Below are positions 12,001-22,809 of a stretch of 64,000 bases of DNA, in pieces; the stretch's first letter is position 1; each line of letters starts with the position of its first letter. Under the pieces are notes generated by a model. It worked only from the letters and a program-made list of their open reading frames with translations, had not been told where the DNA came from and ran no database searches. The stretch is from Pseudo-nitzschia pungens (Eukaryota > Bacillariophyta > Bacillariophyceae > Bacillariales > Bacillariaceae), in the NCBI GenBank assembly GCA_037355855.1, contig CM074759.1:1736001-1800000 (forward strand). The letters are read 5' to 3'. Position numbers and translations under genes: made by a program.

Positions 12001-13759
12001 AGGAAAGGGCGTGATGGCCAAGATCGCTAGGAAACATGAAGGTAAGGGCTGTAAAGGTAAAAGTAATCTTATCGAATCCAAAAATGAAAAGATTAAGGTG
12101 CTCAAGGATGAATACGATGAGATTTATAGACGAAAATTGGAAAGTATCTACTCGTCGATTCAAACTTCCCATGTGAACGAAACAGAGAAGGAGAACCTCA
12201 TGGCGAAATATAGGAGCGACTTGAAAAATGAAGTTGACCTGTGGTACAAAGAGCGACTCCAAAGGATTGAGGATGAAGGTTTGGGATCGCCAGGACAGCC
12301 TGCGGAAGATTTGGATCGGAAATCAATTCTCAACAAAATGTATTCTTTGACTGCAAAAGCAAAAATCCCATTGATTGCCAAGTTAGTCACGAAGTGGCTA
12401 GATGATCCAACGAAAGGGAAACTTTGCATTTTCGCTCATCACATCTATGTTCTCGACGAAGTATCAAAACTTGTCGGTCTCTCAAACGAAAAAGGGAGTA
12501 GAAGGCGATTCATCCGAATCGATGGCTCAACCAATCCAAAAGAACGCCAAGCTCAAATTGTCAGTTTTCAGAACGATCCTGATATCCGCATCGCTGTCTT
12601 GGGAATAACTGCCGCAGGTGTAGCTGTCACACTTACCGCATCATCAACAGTTTGGTTTGCCGAACTTTTCTGGACTCCTGCTTTGATGATTCAAGCCGAG
12701 GGTAAGTTGGTTCTTTCACAATAGAACACACTGCTCACGGGAATGATCCTCACAATTATGTTTTAACAATTTTTTCAATTGCTGAAAGACCGTTGCCATC
12801 GCATCGGTCAAAATGCCACAGTTAAGTGTCTCTACTTTGTTGCAACAGGAACTTTGGATGTTCTGTTGTGGGATCTATTGGAGAAGAAGTTTCAAGATCT
12901 TGGAGAGTTTGTCGAAGGTAAGGAAAAAATGAAGATTGTAGTTCAAAAAACTTTTAAATCAATTAAGGAGCTTGATTCGATTTTTGTGAGATCCGTTGAT
13001 GATGAGACCGAAGACGACGCAAGGTTGGTTGATAATGAGAATCCAGAAGAGGGCGATTACCTTCTCAAGCTTGAAAATGATCTACAAGACGACATCGGTC
13101 AACTTGCACAGGAAGAGATGATAATGATATCTCAAGGAGAGGACGAGGACGGCTCGGACAATAAAGTTGCCGGGAATTCGATGTTGGCTTCAATTTCTGC
13201 TCAATCCAAATCAGGTCTCGGGCAGACCGAAGAAGAGGCGATTTGCCTGTCTGACGACGAAGGGGATACATCACCACAGAAAGAAGCCACAAAGGCTACT
13301 ACGTCACAACAACGTTCGACTGATGTGGTTGATGCAAGTCAGATGCGTGCAGGTTTTCAAAATGAAAGATCTAGGGTCTTAGAAAACTACCGCGTCTACA
13401 AACAATATTTCGATGGATCGTCCTTTGGAATTCAGCTTCTCCGTATTTTTGACCGTCTTGTGATTGCGAAGAATATATCTCGAAATACAAAACCTGCTCT
13501 AGGTGATGTCTTGGTGGCTGTGAATGGTCAAAGACTACCCCTTGGTTGTGCATTGGAGGAGGCTTGTAAATACATGAAAGCTGTTTTGAACCAAGGTACA
13601 GTGGAGCTCACATTCGTTGAGGACGAAGCGTTCGTGAAACATTCCAAGCCCTTCATAATTAAGCAGCGCGATGGAATAGCCAGAGCAAACGAATTGAACA
13701 ACCAGAAACCACAAAGCAATCCCATGGACAAAGATCAAGTTATTGAAATTCTTGATTAG
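9016..13759 (+). CDS. SMARCAL1/ZRANB3-like SNF2 annealing helicase with C-terminal PDZ-like domain
   Basis: Five exons (9016-10521, 10694-10937, 11122-11524, 11620-12701, 12789-13759) with in-phase GT-AG introns give an intact 1401-aa frame. Residues 1-500 are low complexity and Q/N-rich, with a SUMO-interaction-like motif (VIELLDDDD, about 295). The SNF2 ATPase follows: LAPFQRGGVDFV, Walker A ADDMGLGKT (about 582-590), split VDES-H box (about 715-719), SGTPA, then the second RecA lobe with RIDGST and box VI EDRCHRIGQ (about 1078). The Q-motif and ADDMGLGKT context is that of SMARCAL1 and ZRANB3, which reanneal RPA-coated DNA at stalled forks. A PDZ-like fold (about 1272-1358, GDVLVAVNGQRLP) and two more SIM-like strings (AICLSDDEGD and the terminal QVIEILD) are unusual additions. 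A HARP domain is not evident. It lies tail to tail with the ESF2-like gene, 184 bp apart. Confidence 0.9.
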
Positions 13760-13943
13760 ATTGGTGGTACGAGCCTAAAGAAATATCCTTACGAGATATT
13801 TTCTTTTTTCGTGACTATTTTAAATGTAGAATCATTCATTTTACCCGTCTTATTCTGACGATAGTAGCAGTGCTTCTGAACCAAAGAAGACCTTGAGACA
13901 CGTTAACAACGCTACAACCATAATCCAATCGAAGAGTTAAAAA

Positions 13944-14920
13944 TTATAGTAGACCTCCCAGTATTGCGGACTTGGTGGCTTTCGTCCCCTCCTTCAGAGG
14001 TTTTCTCTGATGATGCTTGTGCCGTTTCTCGCCTCCATTCTTCTTGTCCTTGCTGCTACTGATGACAACGGAATCGTCCCCTCGTTTCCTCTTTCGCTCT
14101 TCGATCTTGTCGAGTTTTTTACCTGTCTCGACCATTTCTACATAAGCAGCATTTTCACGTCGAGCTTGCATCATTTCCACCCTTAGCTTCTGCTCTCGCA
14201 CTCGTCGTTCGTATGCAACCTTTTCCGTTAAATGCGACCACTTGAATTTGTGGAGATATTTGAGGTTCCATAGCGTGCCTTGCATACATAAGGATAATAG
14301 CATCGGTTAGCGACCTGTTTTCACAGAGAAACACAAATGAATGATAATAACGTCCGTGCTCGATGTTTCTATCGTTTGACTCGTCATCTAATTGACGACT
14401 TTCACGTACCATAGTGTGGGTTGCGTTTGTGATTCGAAATAGGTGTCAGATTGAGCGATCCGGCTATGTGCTTTGCCTTGCGTTTGCTCGCAAATTCTAC
14501 CCAACCTTCTATGTACCGTTTTCCTCCGGAGCTCCCATATTCTTTCTTTCGCCGTTTCCGAACGCTTGCATCTTCTTCCACCAAAAACACTCTCGTCACC
14601 TCCCCAAAATCCGACAGCAGAGATTTGATCTTTGTCGGGGTCATTCTGGGAGGTACGCGTGCCACGTAAATAACTCCTCTTCTCTTCAACTTTTTGTTGA
14701 AGTCCTCCGTCTCGGTCAGCGAGAGTCTGTGGATCTTCTTCGGCTTTTTTATGGTGGTCGTGGGGGTATCGCCCGTTTTTTCTGTGTCTGTTTCTGCTTC
14801 GTCGCCGTCGCTTTCCTCGTGTTCGCTCGAGACGGATGCACCCATTGCTTGCTCGTCGGCGCTGTTTTCGCCTTCGCTTCCGGAAGCATCGCCATCGATT
14901 TCACGTTCCGGACCGGTCAT
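13944..14920 (-). CDS. ESF2/ABT1-like RRM protein, 18S rRNA processing
   Basis: Two exons (14410-14920 and 13944-14278) around a 131-nt intron (gtacgt...gcaag), 281 aa in an intact frame. An acidic, Ser-rich N-terminus precedes an RNA-recognition motif: [21 protein letters not shown] and the [11 protein letters not shown] strand, then the ESF2-specific basic insert ([23 protein letters not shown]) and [10 protein letters not shown]. The second exon starts [20 protein letters not shown], the strongly conserved ABT1/ESF2 signature, followed by a long basic coiled helix. In yeast and animals this nucleolar factor acts in the small-subunit processome and stimulates the Dbp8 helicase. The gene is divergent from the carotenoid oxygenase, whose start is 732 bp away. 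Confidence 0.9.
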
Positions 14921-15652
14921 TTGTCGAATATTTGGTGTTGGATAATCAAAATGGATCTAGAGGTGTTTTTCTCTGATCCGTTTGAGATCACTTTGGTGTT
15001 TGGTTGTTGTTCTCTCGTCCTTTTTGTTCCGTCCCAAAATTCAAAATTGGATGACGAAAAAAAAAATATTCGAGGTATTCTTCTGATGTTCCAATGGCAG
15101 AAGCATACCTCATTCGACACCTCTGGCCGTCACCCGTCAATGTATCTCAAAGGTGCATTCTCATTACTTGTGCTACACGTAAACCTTACTGTACATAGTA
15201 CATACCGTAAGGTTAATCATTATTGATTCCAACTACCGTATGGCAAACAACAATGGTAGTACTAAGAGAACAACATTTCCACCCCACACATTGCACGTGC
15301 TTTCACGAAACCAAATCTGTAAACTAGTGCTAACAGTAAAGAGATGTTGAATCTGAACTGTTTTTAGAATGATCGATGATTGATTGATAACGTTGTCCTT
15401 CGCAATACTTTCGACGTGTATCTACTTGTACGTTTAACACGATAAACAACTAAACTTCCTTCCACAAAAATCCTGACACAGCAAAAGGATCCACGATACT
15501 CGCGCACCGGTAGCTCTGTCACAATTCTCAATCAAACAAACCAACTTATTGGATCATATTAGACGGAGGTAAATTTTACAGACCGGGGTCTCACAAAGAT
15601 CCAGTGAAATCTCAGCTGTTTGTGCATTGGTTATCACCGGCGAAAAATAACC
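14921..15652. other. Divergent intergenic region (ESF2-like / carotenoid oxygenase)
   Basis: 732 bp between two divergent start codons, so it must hold both promoters. GTAAACCTTAC-type words occur near 15180-15215. No open frame with coding support. Confidence 0.5.
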
Positions 15653-17498
15653 ATGTATCTCCACAGAGAAGTATTGGGAGCGGCATTGCTCCTTAAAATT
15701 GCAATCCTGCTGAGAACGCCTTCGACTGCTTTTATCGTTCGACCGTCGCTTCAAAGTCGTCATCACCGTTCCTCATCCACAACAAGGATATGTGATATGA
15801 ATCATGCAACCATTAGTGGAGGTACGACATTCGTCAAGAAGGATGATTCCATAACTTGTTCGCCATCGGAACTCACCACGCCCGAACAACGGGCGCAAAA
15901 GGCGAAAGAAATCTGGTCCACCACTGCCCTCCAGCCAACATCAAACGCGAAAGAAGTCCTTTCGTTATCCGACGAGAATGTGATGGTAAACAATCAAGAG
16001 CTCTTTGATCAATTCAAATCAATAAAGGGCACGTACTACATCAACGGGTTGGCGAACTGTCGGATAGGATCTCGACTCGTTCATCCCTTCGAAGCACACG
16101 GGCATTGCAAGTCCCTGGTGTTCGATGGAAATGGTAGCGTGACCTACACTTCTAGAATTGTCGAAACGCCCCTGACCGCAAAGGAATTGAACGAAAATCG
16201 CATGGTGAACAAGGGTGTCATGTCCTCGGTGGCGGACTTTGGAACTCTTCCGGGCATGGTGCGGAATGCTCTGTCGTCGCACGAACGGGATACCGCCAAT
16301 CTGGTGGCCAACCTCTGGCCTCTTGCCCGTGCGCGCGAGGGTCCAAACGGGGACGATCGGACGACGATGGATCCGGTCCTGGTGGTTTGCACGGACAACG
16401 GAGAACCGTATGCGCTCGATCCCAAAACCCTCGAAATGAAGGGAAGACTGAGCGAGTGCATTCCCAAATTGTCCGCGGTTCTGCCGGCAGGTACCAAGTG
16501 TCTCGCCCACGCACGACACGACGAGGAACGAAACACATTGATCATGTGTCTGAACACAATGGATGTCCCCGGGGAAGACTTTCAGGGAAATTCCACCTTT
16601 TCATTCCTTGAATTCGACGAAAATTTTGACGTCGTCTCCCGGAGGGAACACACAACGAGGTTCATGGTGTGCCACGATTGGGTGATCACGCCGAACTACT
16701 ACGTCGTACCGAAAAATCCGGCCTATCTGAAATGGGACGGTCTCTTGAGATTCAGTTTGGGGCAAACCGTCGGCACGGACATCTTTGCCATGGAAGAAGA
16801 AACCGACGGGGAATTCATCCTCGTCCCGAGGCACGACGACGAGAAACCAGTGAGGGAGGTGAAATCGGACGCATTTTTCAACTGCTTCCATTTCGGTCCC
16901 GCGTACGAAAGATCCGGTTTCGACGAAGCTCGTCGTTCACGGCTGTGTCTTTGATTCCTACACCTTTGGAGGCGAGATGGGATTCGTCAATGACGGACCA
17001 ACCCAGACCTTCGAACCGATCGCGTGGGGAGCGAGCGAGAAAGCCCCCCCACCCCGATTGGACAAGTTTGTGATCGACCTGAAAACCTTCGAGATGAAGG
17101 AAAAGAAACGCGTTCCGGTGATACCGGTCGACATGCCGAATTTCAATGGAGATGCGAAGGAGTTGCGGTATTCGTATTTTTTGGGTGCGTCGAGACCCGA
17201 GGGGTGGTTTCCGTTTCGGCAGGTTGTGAAACTGGATTTGGAGACCTTCGAGTCGATTGTGTGGGATGCGGGCGACGGGCGGGTTGTGTCAGAACCCATG
17301 TTCATCCCCAGGAAGGAACCGGCATCAGAGGATGATGGGTTTGTAATCAGCATCGCACACGATGCAGAGAGTAGAAACGCCAAGCTAGTAGTTTGGGATT
17401 CATTGACATTCCGGGAAGGACCTATTGCCGAATGTTCCCTGGGTGATTTGGTTCCATGGTGTGTTCACGGCAGCTTCTATCCTGATTATATTCCGTAA
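15653..17498 (+). CDS. Carotenoid cleavage oxygenase, plastid-targeted (one +1 frame break)
   Basis: Iron-dependent carotenoid/apocarotenoid cleavage dioxygenase, 614 aa after correcting one extra A at 16908-16910 (GAAAGAT read as GAA GAT). The correction turns AYERSGF into AYEDPV and joins the two halves in frame. The four iron-binding histidines sit in recognisable family contexts: AHARHDE, MVCHDWVIT, FHFGPAYED and the C-terminal VHGSFYPDY. The start at 15653 gives a signal peptide followed by STAF/IVRP, a diatom ASAF-like plastid motif; an in-frame ATG at 15620 would add 11 polar residues before it. Likely site is the plastid, acting on a carotenoid or apocarotenoid; substrate unknown. It is tail to tail with a plastid-type P450 (470 bp). 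The frame break is more likely an assembly error than gene decay, since no other lesion is present. Confidence 0.85.
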
Positions 17499-17968
17499 AG
17501 GAGACGAGAAAGGGAAAAAGACGAGAGGGGTATCGACCTTAGCATAAAGACATTTGTCGTACTTCGTCTATTTGGTCAAGCACACCATCTATGTACGCCA
17601 ACACCTGAGAGAGAGAGAGTCGTCCCAACGATATACAGAAAATTAATAGCAGTCAAAAACTTCGTAGAGGAAGGCGAAGAAACAATCGACAAATCTCTGG
17701 TCGCATTCAGGCCGTAATATCATTGATAACAACCACTCGTGTTTCAGTTGATTTTTGTTACATGCAACAACTGCTCGCAAGAAACATGGACTATGGACCA
17801 AGCCATGAGTGTAACCTGTATGTCCTAAGAACCTTTATCATTTAGACTCGCCAAACAGATATCATACAATCGGTGACTAATATGATATAATATGATATAA
17901 TAATAGAATATAATAGAATACAGAGTGCAATACTATATTGGATGCAAGTTCGAGTAAACCAGAGTTCA
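17499..17968. other. Convergent 3' region between oxygenase and P450
   Basis: 470 bp between two stop codons. It holds a short AT-rich tandem (tatgatataa and atagaatata units, 17880-17925). No gene is supported. Confidence 0.6.
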
Positions 17969-19618
17969 TCATCGAGCCAGGTTTGGTTCAGCTTTTTCCC
18001 TTTCTCTTATCTTGCATTTCATCACCCCGTCGAGATTCAAGGTGAGATCGTACTTGACGGGGAGCGGACCGGTCGTCTCAAACTCGAGCTCAAAATCGCG
18101 CGCCAGGCGCGATACGCCCAGAGTGACCTCCGTCAAACCGAGCCTGGTGCCCAGGCAGCCCCTGGCTCCCGCGCCGAAGGGCAGCCACGAAAACGAATTG
18201 TCGGCCCCGCCGTTCATGGAATCGTCGATCCAGCGCTGCGGATCAAAGTCGGCGGCATTTTCCCATTGATCGGGATCGCGTCCCAGGAACCACGGGGAGA
18301 AGCAAAAGGTGTCTCCGACCCGCACGGGATAACCTCCATCCAACAGGCTTCCATTTGCGGTTGCCGTCCTTCCAACAAACGGCACGGGCGGGAAGAGACG
18401 CAGAACTTCTCTGGCGATTCCGATGGTGACGGGCATTTTCGCTCTCAGTTCGGAAATTGGAATGTCCTTCCCCGCATTGGTAGCTTCCGCCTCCTGCCTG
18501 GCTTTCTCGAGCCATTTTCTGTTTCCCGGTTGATGAAGAATGTACATGGCAGCCGTCGTGGTCGAGGCCGTCGTATCCGATCCGGCGATGACCACATCGA
18601 ACAGAATGGATCGGATGTCATCGTCGTCCAGCCCTTGTTCTACCAAAACCCCGAGCAAGTCCGCCGAGCTTTTTTTGCTCCCCGCTTCTCCGTCGCTCGA
18701 AGATTTCGATTCTTCCAGAAGTCTCCTGGCCGCGATCACTTCCGCGACTAAGCTGCGCAGATTTGGCAGCACAACGTCGGTGACTCTCACGTAGTTTGCC
18801 GAGAGCCTCGGCGCGATCTGCCACAGGGGAGGAATTTCGTTGGCCAGAGCAACGATGCGTTCCAGGTATTCGGCAATGGTCTCGCTCAATTCGTCCGCCT
18901 TTTCGAACCGCGATGCCCCGTCCTTGCCCAGCCCAAAGCTCACGCCGAGAACCACGTTGAGAGCCGACCGCCTCATCTCGGCGTACAGATCGATTTCGTC
19001 CCTGTTTTTCAACCTCGACAGGACCAGGTCGTCCATTTCCTCCTTGGTGGCCCGCACGAAACTCTCCATGGATCTCCCCTGTTCGAACGAGGGTATGCAC
19101 ATGCGCTTGTTGCGCTTGTGCCGGTCTCCCTGTTCGTAGACGATGCCCCTGTCGAGCTCCAGTTGCTCGAACAGCGAGACGGAAAACCTCCTCGGGAGGA
19201 TCTTGGATTCCTCGACGGTCGCGGCGCGGACCGCTTCGGGCGTGAGGAGAAAGTTGTATTTTCCCAGGACCGCGAGATCCACGGGCACGATGCCGGTGTA
19301 CCTTCCGTTCTTTGTCATTTGCAGCATGTATTCCCAGGGACTTCCCGCCAGACCAATCCCAAAGAGGGCTTCCAGAAACGAGGGGCCCTTTGCCGGCAGG
19401 AGCTCACCGGCGGCTGCCTCGGCTTGCGCCGCCGGGGCGGAAGCGGCGCCGGGAGTTTCTTCCCGGGTCGTTTCCGTTTGCCGCCCGTAGAAGAGAGACG
19501 TGCCGGCGGTTTTCCCGAGAGATTTCGCGGAAAGCGAGACGGTGGAAAAGGCATCCAATCCCGGAGGAATTGCGAGCAGTGGCAACGCGCCAATCAGATT
19601 CAGATGAGCGAATTTCAT
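17969..19618 (-). CDS. Cytochrome P450, probably plastid-targeted
   Basis: Uninterrupted 549-aa frame. The first 25 residues form a signal peptide ending LDAF/STVS, an ASAF-type plastid cleavage motif. P450 landmarks follow in order: I-helix AGSDTT (oxygen activation), K-helix ExxR in REVLRLFPPVP, a PERF-like FDPQRW and the heme loop FGAGARGCLG with the cysteine ligand near residue 488. The class is monooxygenase; family and substrate cannot be fixed. The AGSDTT and FGAGARGCLG versions differ from the AGHETT and FGGGPRKCVG of typical CYP97 carotenoid hydroxylases, so I do not assign CYP97. Its convergent neighbour is a carotenoid oxygenase, which makes an apocarotenoid-modifying role an attractive but unproven idea. 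Its start is divergent from SepSecS. Confidence 0.9.
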   Translation of the reverse strand: MKFAHLNLIGALPLLAIPPGLDAFSTVSLSAKSLGKTAGTSLFYGRQTETTREETPGAASAPAAQAEAAAGELLPAKGPSFLEALFGIGLAGSPWEYMLQMTKNGRYTGIVPVDLAVLGKYNFLLTPEAVRAATVEESKILPRRFSVSLFEQLELDRGIVYEQGDRHKRNKRMCIPSFEQGRSMESFVRATKEEMDDLVLSRLKNRDEIDLYAEMRRSALNVVLGVSFGLGKDGASRFEKADELSETIAEYLERIVALANEIPPLWQIAPRLSANYVRVTDVVLPNLRSLVAEVIAARRLLEESKSSSDGEAGSKKSSADLLGVLVEQGLDDDDIRSILFDVVIAGSDTTASTTTAAMYILHQPGNRKWLEKARQEAEATNAGKDIPISELRAKMPVTIGIAREVLRLFPPVPFVGRTATANGSLLDGGYPVRVGDTFCFSPWFLGRDPDQWENAADFDPQRWIDDSMNGGADNSFSWLPFGAGARGCLGTRLGLTEVTLGVSRLARDFELEFETTGPLPVKYDLTLNLDGVMKCKIREREKAEPNLAR

Positions 19619-20515
19619 GCTCTTCCACCCAACCTATTATTACAATCCTATATTGACCAGATCACTTCGGGTGTGTGTGTTGCGTACAATATCCATTCAA
19701 CAGAGACCAAGAAAACCAATTGGACTGTTGATTGAGTTGGTGACGTTCAACAAGGAAACCAAGATCGGTGCTCGGAATTATCGGTTTCTTTATTTCCTCA
19801 TTCGTTCTCATTTTTTATTCTTCACGATGCTAAATCTTACCGTATTACGTGTACTATTCTCTCATTATTTATTTTTTGTACAGTATCTTACTGGTAAACG
19901 TAACTTACTCGTGGTGCGATCTTCTTCAGCAAACCATCACAATACGGAAATTCGTACCCGTACCGTTATTACACAAGCACGACATTGTTTTGTTCTCGAG
20001 ACGTGCCAAGTTACGAAGTTCAATCAAAGTTACACGTAACAGGCTAACGGCACTCCAATCTTTTCGTACTGAAATAGTCTTGAAATCCCCCGGAATCAAA
20101 ATGAATGAATGGATCTTTCCCGCTCGAAAAAAAAAAAAACATCACACGACGACCGTCGAAACCCACACGGCGGAACACCAACATCTAACATCCAACATCC
20201 AACATCGACCATCGCCGAGGTCCGATGTATTATACAAGTAAGATTATTAGATAGATATTAGATATTGGTACCGTACCGTACCGTGCATCTCAAATTCCAA
20301 CGATACCGGTCCAACCCACATCAACACTCGATAGCTTCCATTGCTCTGTGCTCCGTACGAACTGCATCCCCGGTTCTTCTCGGTCCTGCGCGTTCTCCGA
20401 ATCAATCATCAATCATCATCGCATTCGGCGGGAACGAAAGTTGCTCTGCGCGCGAACCAATCAATCATCGAAGCCGAAGCCAAACCCAAACCCAAACCCA
20501 AAAAACGCGACAACC
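19619..20515. other. Divergent intergenic region (P450 / SepSecS)
   Basis: 897 bp between two divergent starts. It contains a poly-A tract near 20129, AC-rich repeats just upstream of SepSecS (aaacccaaacccaaaccc, 20481-20500) and a taccgtaccgtaccgt run at 20270-20285. Promoters of both genes should be here; no discrete element can be named. Confidence 0.5.
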
Positions 20516-22278
20516 ATGACCGACGCCAAGGACCTTTCCCAGTCGTTCGAGAAATTGGGGATTCCCAAAACGCACGCAACGGTCGGCCTCACAAACCTGA
20601 TCGCGTCCACGAAGCAATACAAGTCGCTCTTCCTCCACCGCCGGCTCCCCGACTGCGGGTGGTCGGACGTCCAGATCCAGTCCTTGTTGTTTCTCTTTTC
20701 GACCCTCGACACCAACAACAAGACCCTGGCCACCGGCAGCGGGAGCAGCGAGGAAGACGTGAGATGGTGCGGCGTTGGCGAGCGGGAGGGCCGGGTCTAC
20801 TCCTCGCTCGTCGCCCAGAGACACTTCGGGCTGAGCCACGGAATGGGACGGAGCGGGGACATTACCGAGCCGCAACCCAAGGCCGCCGGATCCAGCGTCC
20901 TCGTCAAGCTCGCGCTCTCTCTGACGCTCGACGCCCTGCGACGGGGGAGCGGCCTGGACCCCAGGGGCCCGGCGGCCCACGGGATTTTGCTGCCCCTGTG
21001 CACGGGCATGAGCATGTCGCTCCTGCTGGGCAGCCTTCGTGCGGCCGGGGAAGCGAGCACCGGTGTCGGGGGCGATGACGGGAACGATACCACCGCGGCA
21101 CCGATCCGGAAGGACGTTGTGCTGTGGAGCCGCATCGATCAAAAGAGTTGCTTTCAAGGCGATCCATTCCGCCGGGCTGATCTGCGTGGTCGTGCCGACC
21201 AGGGTGGAGGGCGACGAAGTGGTGACGGATTGCGACGCGATGGAGGCCGCTCTGAAGGAGCACGGGGAACGAGTCCTGGCCGTGATCACGACCACCTCGT
21301 GCTTCGCGCCGAGGGTGCCGGATGCCGTCGACAGGGTGGCCAGGTTGTGCGAGGCCTCGAACGTTTGTCACGTCATCAACAACGCGTACGGTCTCCAGTG
21401 CGCAAAGACGAGCAAGCTCATCAACAGGGCCTGCGTTGTGGGGCGGGTGGACGCGATTGTTTGCAGCACCGATAAGAACTTTCTGGTCCCGGTTGGTAAG
21501 AAAGATACCGAGTCTCCCGCGAAAGCGCGGATTCATTCATTCGCGCCGTTTCTACAATTACGATTGCTATTATTTTTTGACTATTCCGGTGCCATTAGTG
21601 AGATCGTTCGTCCCATCGCCATCGCGTCTGCGATTCCTGACACCGATGCATTGTTTTCTATTTTTTTGCCGATGCTGCTCACCAAAGGCGGCGCGATCAT
21701 CGTCTCACCCAACAAAAAGATTATTGCAGATGTAGGAAAGGTCTACGCGGGACGCGCGTCGTCGTCCCCGATTGTTGATTTGTTCATCACACTGTTATCG
21801 ATGGGAATGAATGGATACAAGAGACTGCTGAACGAACGAACCGCGATGCTCGAAACCTTTCCCCAAAAATTGCGGGCAATTTGCGAGAAACACGGCGAAC
21901 GCCTTCTGCTGTGCCCGGCGAACACGATTAGTTTTCGGTCTGACGCTGGACGGATTGGCGAGACCCAGGCGCGAGGACGAGCCGGACGACGAGTACACCA
22001 AATCCATCGCGAAAGACGTTTCCGGCTTCGGTGCCATGTTGTTTAGCAGATGCGTCAGCGGGACCAGGGTTGTTCCTCGCGCCCAACTCAAGATCATGAG
22101 CGGGGAACCCTTTGTCGGCTTCGGAAGTTCGACGTCGAACTACCCCCATGCCTACATGACCGCGGCGTGCGCCATTGGTGTGAGCGCGCAGGAGGTCGAG
22201 GAATTCTACCTTCGTCTCGACAAGACACTCACCGAATTCAAAACCAAGAGGAGGAAATCTAATCGAAAAGAAAAGTAA
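20516..22278 (+). CDS. SEPSECS: SepSecS, O-phosphoseryl-tRNA(Sec):selenocysteinyl-tRNA synthase (two +1 frame breaks)
   Basis: PLP enzyme that converts phosphoseryl-tRNA(Sec) to selenocysteinyl-tRNA(Sec) using selenophosphate, the last step of eukaryotic selenocysteine synthesis. Two exons (20516-21495, 21688-22278), intron 21496-21687. Family signatures: DCGWSDVQIQSLL, GREGRVYSSLV-like, SHGMGRSGDITEPQPKAAGSS, RIDQKSCF, VITTTSCFAPR, NNAYGLQ, the PLP-lysine region STDKNFLVPVGGAII, and SMGMNGYK. Two extra T residues (within 21152-21154 and 21932-21935) break the frame; removing them restores 522 aa with continuous family similarity (SCFKAIHSAG and ISFGLTLDG). Both lie in T runs, so assembly overcalls are likely. 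Its presence implies that the organism decodes UGA as selenocysteine in some mRNAs. It is tail to tail with the small plastid protein gene. Confidence 0.92.
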
Positions 22279-22411
22279 AGAGAATTGCATTACACTTGAT
22301 TTTGATAAAAAACAATTCATTCATTTCATTTTATTTATTTTACGCTTCGTTGTTGACTACACGTAGTAATTCCCCGGAGTCCATTGGATTTCGCTCGAAG
22401 AAACGGAGTGT

Positions 22412-22809
22412 TTACTCGGCGGGTTCCTCCTCTGTCTCCTCTGCCTCGGCGGCTTCGGCGATCTTGGCCTTGACAGTAGGCATCTTGTCTCTCCCGTCGC
22501 TTCTTGGTGGCCTTGGCATCCTTGGCAAAGTCGGCTGGAACTTCGACACCGAACTCCGTTGCCTTGACCGCGATTCTTTTCATGCTCTTGGCGTAGAAAG
22601 TGGCTCCGGCCTCGTCGAGAAGGAATGGTTCGACCTCCTTGATGGTAGCTTCGAAGTTGTCCTTGGTCAGACCGGAGATTTGCTTGCGGGTCGTGGCAAT
22701 GGCAGGTGGCGCCCAGTGCGAGGTCGGGCCGACCGACCACGGAACCGGTGGTGAAGGCACTCGCACCGGCGAGGGCGGCGGCGAAAACGGTGGCTCCGAT
22801 GAGTTTCAT
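22412..22809 (-). CDS. Small plastid-targeted protein, function unknown (two +1 frame breaks)
   Basis: From ATG at 22809, MKLIGATVFAAALAGASAF/TT is a clear signal peptide with an ASAF plastid motif. The mature part reads in three successive frames: ALGA, then PAIATTRKQISGLTKDNFE ... FLLDEAGATFYAKSMKRIAVKA ... FAKDAKATKKR, then DKMPTVKAKIAEAAEA to a Glu-rich end. Two +1 shifts, near 22703-22713 and 22493-22495 (GGG), account for this, and the corrected length is 131 aa with no stop. It looks like an abundant soluble or peripheral plastid protein, helical and charged. I do not recognise a named family, although photosystem-associated extrinsic proteins of this size are known in diatoms. Stop codon lies 133 bp from that of SepSecS. 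Confidence 0.7.

Noticed and set aside
14414..15226. 270-aa plus-strand ORF opposite the ESF2-like gene
   Set aside because: It is antisense to a well-supported gene and shows only Phe/Cys/Val-rich shadow composition.
16977..17498. Downstream half of the carotenoid oxygenase as an independent gene
   Set aside because: It lacks the N-terminal blades and three of four iron ligands; correcting one extra A merges it with the upstream half.
21151..21940. Programmed +1 frameshifting at TTT-C sites in SepSecS
   Set aside because: The same +1 pattern occurs at A and G runs in unrelated genes, which fits sequencing overcalls better than a regulated signal.
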